From positions 655,780-681,747 of the forward strand of contig WELB01000014.1 in assembly GCA_009602725.1 (NCBI GenBank): 25,968 nucleotides of DNA, written 5' to 3'. This DNA is from Spirogloea muscicola. Its lineage: Eukaryota; Streptophyta; Zygnematophyceae; Spirogloeales; Spirogloeaceae. Made by a program: the position numbers and the translations under genes. Below the pieces are notes generated by a model. It was not told the DNA's origin, made no database searches, and worked only from the letters and a program-made list of their open reading frames with translations. Positions 1 through 9,500 of this stretch are shown piece after piece; the stretch's first letter is position 1, and each line of letters opens with the position of its first letter.

Positions 1-190
1 AGAGAGAGAGGGGAGGGAGGGAGGGAGGGAGGGAGGGAGGGAGGGGGGGGCGAAAGAGAGGGAGTGAGAGGGAGTGAGAGTGACTGAGAGGGAGTGAGTG
101 AGAGAGAGGGAGTGAGAGTGACTGAGAGGGAGTGAGTGAGAGAGCGAGAGAGTGTGTCGAGGGAGGGAGGGAGGAGGAAGTGAGTGCGGA
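1..190. repeat. Purine-rich simple repeat (GA / GGGA / GAGT)
   Basis: The left edge is almost pure A and G on the plus strand. GA dinucleotides are followed by about nine GGGA units (roughly 11-50), then GAGT-type units to about 190. The closely spaced G runs at 11-50 could form a G-quadruplex. No coding potential is seen. Confidence 0.9.
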
Positions 191-2249
191 GAGGTAGTGA
201 AGAACTATGAAGCACGAGATGATGAGATAGTGTGATTGTGAGAACAAGAGGTGTAGGGGGAAAGCAACATGTAGCAAGCAGATTCGAGACAAAGGGCAAA
301 GGCAGAAGAGAGAAAAAGCATGCTCATTCTTATGCTGACCACCGAAAGTTGGAGGTAGGCCTTGAAGGACGACATGTAATGTCCTTATGGCAGGAGCAAA
401 GCTTGGCCTGCACAGCAAGACTTTTAATGGCAATCTTATGAGTGTGCTCACTTGAAGTGAGACAAGGTTCAAGGTCCCCTCCCATGCCTGCTTGCCTGCA
501 AGTCTTTTGGGCTACAAAGAGAGGACGCACCTGAACGTGAGCAATGTCTTCTTGATTTACACTGCATATATGTGCTCGAGTACCCTAGTCACAGACGAGA
601 CAACCAACAGAGCGTGCTGTGCAGTCAAGCATGTCACGTATCCGCCATTGCAGACAACTCCAATCAAGAGAATGCATGCAAGAGATGTCATAGCACAGTC
701 AGCTATCACAAACATAGCTCAATTAGCTATCACAAACTTCGAAGCCAAAGAAAGCGGCTGCCGATGCCAGCCTACAAGATATATTTGATGAAGGTGGACA
801 TCTGGAGCTGGGCGGCACAAAGGCATTAATCTCTTTGAGCACTTTCAGGTCCTTGTGGCAGCTATCAGAATATCCCACAATTGGGAACGCGTAGCCACAA
901 ATGCGAGCCACAAATGTCAGTGCAACAAGTCGAAGTAGAAAGATGACTTGAAAGGAACGAACTCCCTCATCTTGTGGCCGGAGCGTCGAGGACTGCAACT
1001 AACAGTACATTTTGCTCTGTGGTGCCTGTGTCCATCCGAGCAGCCGGAAAGCAGATAAATGGATGCCGGACATTGACTGCCGCACGTAGTGTGGGACACA
1101 GTTCTGTAGGCTCCAGAAGTGGCTTGTATTTGCACGTGGTAGTCGCACACGATGCATGTGTAGGCCTGCAGACAGCGGGCGGCAAGTACAGCGCATGGAA
1201 TTATAAAACCTCGCGAGCAATGAGGCAACTCCCACAGGGCTGGCAGGACCATTGGCTTGGATGGTGGTCTGTCGCGTGAAGTCTTGTTGCAGCCAAGAAA
1301 AAGAGAAAGGGCTTGCCCATTGAGGGTAGGGTACTGGGAAAAGCCAGCCCGAAAAAGATTGAACAAAGTACGTTCTTGGCTTGGTTTCTTATTGCGCTTG
1401 TTTTTCTTAATGCTTCCCCTGGCCCCAAGCCAAGAAAGGACTGCAAAGGTGGTGCGACGGCTGCGAAAGGCCAGCCCAAAACAAGCAGCAGCAAGTGCTC
1501 GCCCATTGAGAATAGGGGCTGGAAAGACCAGCCCGAAAGAGAATGAACAGAATACGAGAAGGGGGCCAGGGGAAGCGCTAAGAAACAGGATGGATCTGCT
1601 GCGGAGCCCCGCTAGAGCAGGCAGCCAAGTAGACGCCGAGGAGATGGACACAGCGAGCAGAGAGAGGGGCGCAAGCGCGGGTTGTCGTTGAGCACTTGTC
1701 TTTCTCTCTCTCCCATTTTGGCTGTCGACGGGCGGGGCGCCGACCGACGACAGGCGGTTGAGGTCGGGGTGAGCGATCTGATGGTGTGGGGGGGGGGCAC
1801 CGACCCCGTCAGAGCAAGACGGGTGGCCCCACGAACGACCCTCCGTGGTGACGACGGCCCCCATCACATCTCCCTCTTTTATCGCTGACGGCTCCGATGA
1901 TGCGACGTCGACACCTCCCGGCAGTCCGGGGGGGGCCCCGTACGGCCGCCGACCCTGGGCGGCCCAGCACACGCCACGTGTCAAAGTACCGAGACCCCCT
2001 CCTACAGAGACCGTGGGCCGCTTACCCGACGGCGTGGCTTAGGCTGCTGCCGCAAAGCCGTCGGATGCGTCCACTATCGGACGGTCAAAGCTGCACTGGC
2101 AAGGCTGTATTCACACGCTCTCAACATACCCGACTCGGCTCGCGCTGCTGACGTGGCGAGCCACGCGTCTCTGGGCCACCTCGAAACGCAGACCTCAAGC
2201 CCTGCCCACGCCGCCGCTAGGTGCGGCCGTGGTCCTGGCTGCGGCGGCG
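191..2249. other. No recognised gene; intergenic sequence
   Basis: Open frames exist on both strands, the longest a 355-codon minus-strand frame at 917-1984, but none resembles a known family. That frame runs through an imperfectly repeated segment (1311-1586), which probably explains why it is open. Part of it contains several Cys and His residues (about 1000-1180) but no zinc-finger spacing I can name. From about 1700 the sequence becomes GC-rich towards the aminotransferase start, as a promoter or 5' UTR region would. No tRNA or rRNA was recognised. Confidence 0.5.
1311..1586. repeat. Dispersed repeat, two direct copies plus an inverted piece
   Basis: A unit of about 60 bp beginning GCCCATTGAG and containing CCAGCCCGAAA followed by GAACA and TACG occurs at 1311-1372 and again at 1497-1556. 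The extension of the second copy, with GGGGCCAGGGGAAGC at 1562-1576, reappears in reverse complement at 1412-1426 and continues imperfectly for about 28 bp. A third, partial copy lies at 21122-21182. This pattern suggests a short mobile or interspersed repeat, family unknown. Confidence 0.6.
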
Positions 2250-5200
2250 ATGGCGGCGGCGCAGTCGGCCATGGACGCTCCGCGGGAGCGCGACGGATCG
2301 GCCATCGTGGCCGCGACGGAGCCCGGCGGCTCCGGGGCTGGGGGCCCGGCCACGCGGCCGCAGCCCTTTGCGCACCACGCGCCCGGCGTGGCGCGCGTCA
2401 ACAACGGCAGCTTCGGCTGCTGCCCCGCGCCCGTGCTGGCCGCGCAGGAAGCCTGGCGGCGGCGCTTCCTTGAGCAGCCCGACGGCTTCTAGTACGGGCC
2501 GCTCGAAGCGGCGCTGCTGCAGGCCCGCGAGGCGCTCGCCCCCGAGGTCAACTGCAAGTGAGCTGAGCCGCAGGGGACGCGCAACTTGAACGTGCGCCCC
2601 CCTTTTAGGCCCTCCGGGCGCGCGGCGGGATCTTGGCATTCTGCTCTTCAGGAAGTTGCATTGTGGCACCTTTTCTTAAGAGAAGCGTCTGCAGGTTCGC
2701 GTGGCTAAGTGCAATGTAGGTCCTCGACCAGAAGCATCTCAATGAGAGCAGTGCGCGACTAGGAAGGCGTTGGAAGGTCATGGGAAGGCCAGGGAACAGC
2801 GCATAGTGGTTAAGGGCAAAGGGTTAGGGTGTTGGGTTTAGGGTTAGGATGCACTCAAGGGTAGGGGTTCATGCAGCAACTTGCAAGTGGTGGGTATGAA
2901 CAAGAACGAATAGGTGCCCTAAAGCCTATACCCTAAAAGATCAAGCCTAATCTACAGCTTAACCCTAAGTCATCACCTGGTAGTCGCGTCTCTGCAGGAC
3001 ATCTGACATTCAACATCTCGATGTGGCGCCGGCCATCTTCCAGGAACATCGAGGAGCTGTCCTTGGTGGACAACGCGACCACCGCAACTGTCATCGTCGC
3101 ACAATACGTCGCCGATAGGTTCCACAGCGGAGAGTTCGCCGCTGGCGACATCATCCTTGTGCTTGACTGCACGTATGCGGCTATCAAGAATGTCATCCAG
3201 CGATACATAGGCAGGTTCGGCTCTTTGAATGACGCGACCACAGCCCTCCTTTGCTTATGGAATAAATGAAGGGATGAGCATGGCGCTCACCACATTCTTG
3301 GCAGGGCTGCTTGGACCCGCAATGCCATTAACGCCTTATGATTTGGCCACCTTTCACAAAGTTCAAAGACCATTGACAATGACGTGCTCGTGCAGTAATC
3401 CCATGTAGCATCCTGAGGTAGCCTAGCTGCACGCTTGTGACCTTGGTGACAGAGCCATGGGGCAGGTAGTGGAGGTGCGGATACCATTCCCGCTGTCGGC
3501 CGACTCGGAGGTTGTTGACGCCTTTGAGGAAGTACTGGCCAGGCTCAAGAAGATGCAACCGGCGGCCCGCATCCGCCTGGCAGGTGAGGGCCAATGCCGC
3601 TTTGTGGAGCACCAGCGTCGCCTCTCAGCATTGCCGATAGTGGATTAAGACTCACTAATGGGTTTCTCTCTGCTAGCCGGTCTTGCCCTGCCTTGGGCTG
3701 TAGCATGCGTCCGTCGAGTGTCATAGCGAGCTTTAACGTTGACAGTCAATCCCTCATTCAGTTTTCACCTTATACTCAGTCAGGTGAAGTCTCCCGCCTT
3801 GGCCAGTGCTGGACCACGTGACATCCATGCCCTCAGTGGTGCTCCCGCTGCACACACTCGTCTCTATGGTTCGGGCTGCCAGCCACGGCGTGCTGGTGCT
3901 CGTCGATGGCGCACATGCTATTGGGAACGTGGACATCGACCTCCTGGCGCTGGGCGCGGACTTCTACACCAGCAACCTCCACAAGTGGGCGTTTGCGCCG
4001 CCTGGCACTGCATTCCTGCATGCGTTGCCCGAGGTTTGCAGCTGCCGGGCTCATCATGTGTGCAAATTTATTTTCCCATGCTTCGACATTTGCTGCTGAA
4101 TGATCAGCTCACGAATCTAGCTTGCCATCAAGCTCCCTGGCAATGTCTGCTGGAGAAGTTGTGTGTCACACCCACCCTGCCAGCATTGCCGCTAACATTT
4201 GGGACCAATGGGGGTGGCAACAGCACCTTGCGGCTCTCCATCATCCAATCGTATCACACAACCTCGGCAAGGTGGGGGCTGCCCATTTGTTATGATCGAT
4301 GAGGGACCCTCTCCATGCTACATTGCTTATACTCGCACCCTCATCTTGACTCTTTCCTTGATGTATGCTGCTATGTGCTTACTGTTGGTATTGCTATTTG
4401 CTGGCTGGTCGGCCATACCTCTGCAGGGCCTGGCAAGGGAGGCTGCATGGACCGGCACCAAGGATTACAGCGCCCTCCTGGCTGTGCCTGCAGCTTTAGA
4501 GTTCTGGAAGGCTGCAGATGCTCAATATGGATCGTTGAAGTAATGTTGCACCTCCCAATCTTAATGTCAACAGCGTGCTTAGCCATCTGTGCATCAGCTT
4601 ATATAGAACATCGGTACTGGCTCAGTCGTGAAGGCATCTGCAGTGTGGAGTTAATCAATCTCGTCTTCGGATCACCTTGACGTCTAGTGACTAAGTAGGG
4701 CTCATCATTCATTCAAACATCAGAAGGTGGATGCTTTTCTCTGTCAGCTGAGATTCACCAATGACGTCGCGGGGGGTCTTGATCACCGACTCTTGGCGAC
4801 CTGAGCTGAGGTTGGAGACTTTTTGGTGCAGAGACTACAACAAGCGGCAGGTGTTGGCCAGGGCAGAGATGCTGGCAGGTCCGTTGCCTCATATGAGGAC
4901 AGCCTTCCCTTACTTGCAAATAGCCCCTTTAATTGCTGTATTTAGCTCCTAAAAAGGTGCCACCACGACATGCTAGCTTCCTGGACTCAAGCACGCCAAG
5001 CTCGTCATTAATCTGGCATTCACAGTTTCCTACTTTGAATTAAGAAGCTGTGTTCCAGGTGCCTGGGGGACAATGTTGGGCACGCCCGAGGCCATGTGTT
5101 CCTCCATGGCCATGGTCGGACTACCTTCAGCTGTACGTAGATTCCAATCTCCCACTCCCTATGCACTGGTGTAAGAGTTGCTTGACACCTTGTTTGCACA

Positions 5201-5769
5201 GCTACGGGCGTCTGGTCCAAGTCCATCGCCAATGACATGCACGTCAGCTCCTCAGCTGAAAGTGCAAACACCAGACGATGCGCATGCGCTGCACCACCGC
5301 CTGCGACATGTGTACAATGTGAGCGCCTGTCCCCGGTCATCTGTGCTCTTTTTTTTTATTTTCTGACTTGCAAGCAGTGCCAAACTCGTCACTTCAGAAA
5401 TTGATTAGCGAACCGCTATAGGCACAAGCGGCTGATCAAGAAATGTCTTTGCACTGTATCAGGTTGAGGCCCCCATTTACTTCTGTACCACGGCTCTGGA
5501 GGCTGGTAAGTACAGGTCTGCATCAAGTGCTGTCAGGTTTTCAAGCACCGCGAGCTCCAAGTGCTGTACGTGTGTCCTGAGCACAAATGTGTGATCTTAG
5601 CTGCTCCCAGACTGGTGCTGTAGGTGATCCTGTTACAGCATATGTGAGGATCTCCCACCAGATTTACAACACTGAGGGCGACTACATCCAATTGAGGGAT
5701 GCCGTCAATGACATGGTGGTAAGGTGGCAGAACATCTCCTTGCAAGCACCACTTGCCAGCAGGCCCTGA
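2250..5769 (+). CDS. Class V aminotransferase, IPN epimerase / L-cysteine desulfhydrase-like
   Basis: PLP enzyme of aminotransferase class V. Plant relatives are called isopenicillin N epimerase-like, and one Arabidopsis member is an L-cysteine desulfhydrase (family knowledge; the substrate here is unknown). Inferred exons: 2250-2557, 3044-3214, 3453-3583, 3807-4033, 4224-4271, 4427-4539, 4832-4878, 5059-5132, 5256-5318, 5463-5505 and 5624-5769; phases agree throughout and give 456 residues, the usual family length. Visible motifs are NNGSFG near the N terminus, SLVDNATTA, DHVTSMPSVV, VDGAHAIG (Asp237, expected to contact the PLP ring), SNLHKW (Lys263, the expected Schiff-base lysine), HHPIVSH and AYVRISHQIYN. 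The ATG at 2250 is the first in frame; 2271 is an alternative. One TAG (2490-2492, codon 81) interrupts the conserved QPD-F-Y-Y stretch, where Tyr is expected. With no other lesion seen, this is a recent null allele or a sequencing error. The last exon contains a donor-like GTAAGG and could be spliced further. Confidence 0.92.
2490..2492 (+). other. In-frame TAG in aminotransferase exon 1
   Basis: Codon 81 reads TAG between GGC-TTC and TAC-GGG. The family has an aromatic pair here, so TAC to TAG is the simplest origin. The frame stays open and family-like on both sides, up to the donor at 2558. Confidence 0.9.
2822..2968. repeat. Interstitial telomere-like repeats in opposite orientations
   Basis: Intron 1 of the aminotransferase holds degenerate telomere units: TTAGGG and TTTAGGG between 2822 and 2848, then the complementary CCCTAAA at 2917-2923 and 2931-2937 and AACCCTAA at 2961-2968. 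TTTAGGG is the plant-type telomere unit. The facing arrangement resembles a decayed telomere insertion at a repaired break, or telo-box-like regulatory motifs. Confidence 0.7.
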
Positions 5770-5877
5770 TTGTTGTCAGGCTGTCTACTTATACATTGAG
5801 CGTGGCCACAAGACAGCCTGTGAGCCTTCTAGGCTCGTCACGACCTATCTGGAATCATCTTGATCACACTCAAGTAT

Positions 5878-5882
5878 TGTAA
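5878..5882 (+). terminator. Candidate TGTAA polyadenylation signal, aminotransferase
   Basis: TGTAA lies 109 nt after the stop codon. In chlorophyte algae UGUAA is the usual poly(A) signal, 10-20 nt before cleavage (established knowledge). Two other plus-strand genes in the window show the same motif after their stops. Confidence 0.45.
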
Positions 5883-6434
5883 TTAGCTTGGAACGTTAAA
5901 TGTCATGGCTGCCATTGGCATCAAGTGCCATATGGCATGCCAGGTAGTACTACTGGAAATCCGTTGTGTTTAGCAATTTGCGTCATCCATCCGTGATCCC
6001 ATCTTTGTACAGTTTACGCCAGAATAATCTGCTCCTCATGGAGCCATTTTACCGACCAACCAACAACATTGATACGCACGAGGAACATGGTCATTCAGGA
6101 GAACTCAGCTATGCTTTGAGAGAGCTTGAAGTATACCATGATGCAATGCAACTATTACTCGTAGCTTAAAATTCAAACCTCAGCGCCGACTAGAGAGATG
6201 GATATTTTGCCTTCATGTCAGTATTTAGAGAAGGGCGTCTATGCCCCGTGCATTCAGAGAGCTTCATGAAGCAAGTCCTAACCCAAATTTGGCTACTGAT
6301 TCTTCAGCATGCTTGCTTGTGAACGGAATCTGTGAGAAGTGGGCTTCAGCATTTAAGAGTCACGTAAAAGGGTGTGCAGCATCAAATCCTTGAGGATCCA
6401 GGATCCAGGGGAAGTGTATGCCAAAGAGGCTACA

Positions 6435-6469
6435 ATGAGAGCCAGTCTGCCATGCAGACTGACTCTCAT
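6435..6469. repeat. 16-bp inverted repeat with 3-nt loop
   Basis: Positions 6435-6450 pair with 6454-6469 around the loop CAT, with one mismatch in 16. It lies 82 nt or more downstream of the stop codon of the minus-strand DNA glycosylase, so it probably falls in that transcript's 3' UTR. It could be an mRNA stability element, or a small palindrome left by a mobile element. Confidence 0.75.
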
Positions 6470-6550
6470 GAACTTTGAGGTGCAATGCCGATACTGACAG
6501 CACAAGGGCTGGCTACTGTGGCTTAGACATGTGGGCCTTTGCCTAGACGG

Positions 6551-9500
6551 TCAATGCGAGCCGCTGGTGGCAATCTTAAGCTCAAGTGCGTCCGTGGCTT
6601 TGCCAGCTCTACAGCCAGCACCTCTCTTGCTGACTGCCGCCAGCATGTGCAGCCGCTTGCTCAGGGCCTTGGGAGCTTTGGTCCTTGAGTCAAAACCTCG
6701 GACGCAGACATAGCCTGCACGGGTTGTATACATGGAATAACAATCAATCTGCATAAATTGGTCAGCCAATAAAAGGTTTCAAACGCTAGCCTGTATTCAT
6801 CCAGGTCAATGTGTTGCTAGAACCTGTGCAAGCTGCATGAGATTCTCCGACTATTTACCTTCAGTGAAGGCTGCCGATATCTCCTCTGACGTCAAGCCTG
6901 GTCAAAGATAGAGCCACTTCACGTGAGTGTGGGCCATGAGCAGGTCATGCTGTAGGCCAATCTCAGCGCAAACTACTGAAGAAGTACAAGAGACTGACCT
7001 CTGAAAATGCTGGTGGCTGAGGATCCAAAGTACACGAGCCTCCGTCGGAGGCGCCAGAGAAGAGCCCTCGGTACCTTGAGCGGCTCATTGCTCGTCAAGT
7101 CGTCTGCAAAGACCTGCCATGCAAGCCCGCGAATTCTTGTATCAGAGGAAGCACTGCTGTCAACTTAAAATACTATTCTACAATTTGATGCAAGTACTGC
7201 TCAATGCATCAAACCAAGAAGCGGTGCGGTGAGAGAGAAAGCCAGTACGAGAGAATGACCTCGTTGACTTGAAAATAGGTACCATTCAATGGAAAGTTCC
7301 CATGCAGAGCTGTGCGGCAAGGAATCTGCTCATCATGTACACCATTTTGGTCAGCAAATGGCTGGGGATAGAGACATGCCACACTTCGAGTGGCAAGCAT
7401 TGCACGTGTTGCCCAAGGTTGCTTCTTCTTTGACTACCCTCGGTGCAGGTAGACATAATTCAGATGGATGCTGTGCTCCATTTCTCATACTTACAAGAAT
7501 GGTGCCCAAGACTGTGGTGCTCTCGCTCACCACGCTAAAGGCTGCACGCTCACTTAGAGGCCAACAACAGGGTCTGCAAGAGCTGGCTCCTCTTAAAGAG
7601 TAGCCTCCTCCACACAGTTTGACTTCTGACTTATGGCCACTCTCATCAAAATGACTGACATGTTGCACCTCCTGAGACGCTTGCTTTGCGACTTCTGTAT
7701 ATTCTTCGACCTCAGAAATAGGCTCTTGTTGTGAGGGCGGGCCTCCTGGAGCAACCGGGCCTTCGCCTGTGCACATAGTCAAGTCTTTGCATGAGCATAG
7801 TTACCCAGTCAGCAACTTCTACCAACTGACCTGAATGTGAAGTTGGATAGCCTCATGTGCTACTACTCATGACTGCAAGAGCGGTCATTTTTGGTAGGTA
7901 TTTTGGAGTAGCAGCAGGACACTGCCTTGCCTGGTCCCCAAATGACCAGGAGGTAGGGGCTGGGATCGTCCACCTCTCGTGCTTCCATCTGAGAGTGTCC
8001 AAAGCTGAACCCATGAGCAAACACTCATTTCACGCATTTTGCGTTGAAGCAGAATAGGGAGCAGAAGAAGTACGGGCAAGATCCAACCCTACATCCTCCT
8101 CGTGTGTGTCTGACTGATGTCCTACATGAGGTTGCAACTTACTGTGGCAACAACTGGAGAGTCGTCTGGGAGCTCGTAGCTGCAAGCAAGCGTACAAAAG
8201 TAACACAACGTCAAGCTCATTGTTGCCCCTGGTATGTGTGTGGCTTCCTGTCTGCACCAGCACACTGATCTTTGATGGAGCCTGGCAGCTAGAATGCACA
8301 TGCTCGAGCACAGGCTAGCAAATTGCTTCTAGGAATGGAATTCATTGACTGCGTCTCTGCAATTTGTAAACTGGGTCATCATCGCAAACCCTAAGTTTTC
8401 GGATTGAGTGATTTCTACTGAGAGGTATGTCAAGCTCAGCGGAGCCTTACACGTGATGGATGCTCCGCAGGCGGTGCACATCCTTCAGCTTTGGCAGAGG
8501 GAAGGCCAGGTCCTCCAGGGGCACGAGCGCCAGCGACTGGGCGCCGCAGCTGACCCCTCCATGCAGCTCATTGTACAAGCTGTGAACATTGGTCTCGTGG
8601 CTTGTCGATTGACCATGCTCCATGACTCGTGGGACAGCCTGTGACAGTACCCCATCTGCTCTATCGGCCAACCCAGCCCAATTGCTGGCGCTGGAGTGGA
8701 CGTTGGCAGCAAAGCCCGTGACGGTCTCAGCTGCTGGGGGCCCAGCTTGCCCTGCTGGTACTGTGACCAAGCCCCAGCCTTCCACAACCACCTCTAGTGG
8801 CGGATCGTCGTCACCATTGCCTGCCTCCTGCCACATGTCCTCAATGTCGGCCTCATCTCCAGCATTGAAGCACGCCCTTGGCAACACGGGCTCCTCAATG
8901 ATGGGCTGCACTTGCACCAGCGCTTGCCCTTCACGAGCGCTGAACGTGTTCGCCAATAGCTGTCCAGCGCCCTGACTCGTCTCCTCTGGCATTGCAGCCA
9001 GAGTGCAATTTTCGCTTGAGGGTGGTGCCGGAAGCCTGGCCCTTGCACTGCCAAACCGAACGGCAGATCAATGTATGCATAGCCGCTGAGATCGGCATCA
9101 AGACACGGAATCTGCAATTGCAGAACCTTTCTGTGACATCATGTTGAGAGGCTAGATGGCAGCAGCAATCCTAGGGGGCTTTGCACAGTGTGATAAGTAC
9201 TGTGACCTCTGCTATTGTGATGACACTCTGCATTTACTTGGCCGCTGGAGCTTCCGGATTATTGGCAGTAGTACTCTTGTTGATTAGGCAAACCAAGCTT
9301 TAGCGTGGCTACCATTCTCGTCACAATTGTGGCACTTGTCAGTGGGAGCCCTGGCTATGTCTTAACCATGTCTTGGCCATGTCATTGGGAGCAGTCAGTC
9401 TTGTCAGTCAGTCTGTCGTGAGGCCCTCACCTTGCAATTGCGCTGCAGTAGTGTCTGCACTCACTCCTCAGTGGGCAAGCTCGGCAATTTGGGGACCTCT

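Larger units (their letters stand above)
5770..6550. other. Intergenic region between two convergent genes
   Basis: This stretch lies between the stop of the plus-strand aminotransferase and the stop of the minus-strand glycosylase, so it should hold both 3' UTRs. A plus-strand TGTAA lies at 5878-5882 and a strong hairpin at 6435-6469. No coding frame resembles a protein family. Confidence 0.6.

Noticed and set aside
1-190. Possible CRISPR-like or satellite array
   Set aside because: Units are short, degenerate purine motifs without spacers; simple sequence repeat only.
917-1984. 355-codon minus-strand open frame
   Set aside because: It overlaps an imperfect repeat and gives repetitive, low-complexity protein (FGL-F and NG-A recurring) with no recognisable domain; the opposite strand is equally open.
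4315-4680. 121-codon plus-strand frame
   Set aside because: Different frame from the aminotransferase exon at 4427-4539; no family resemblance.
5178-5318. Longer version of aminotransferase exon 9 starting at 5178
   Set aside because: Also phase-compatible, but it adds 26 residues absent from the family; starting at 5256 gives the family length between GLPS and VEAPIYF.
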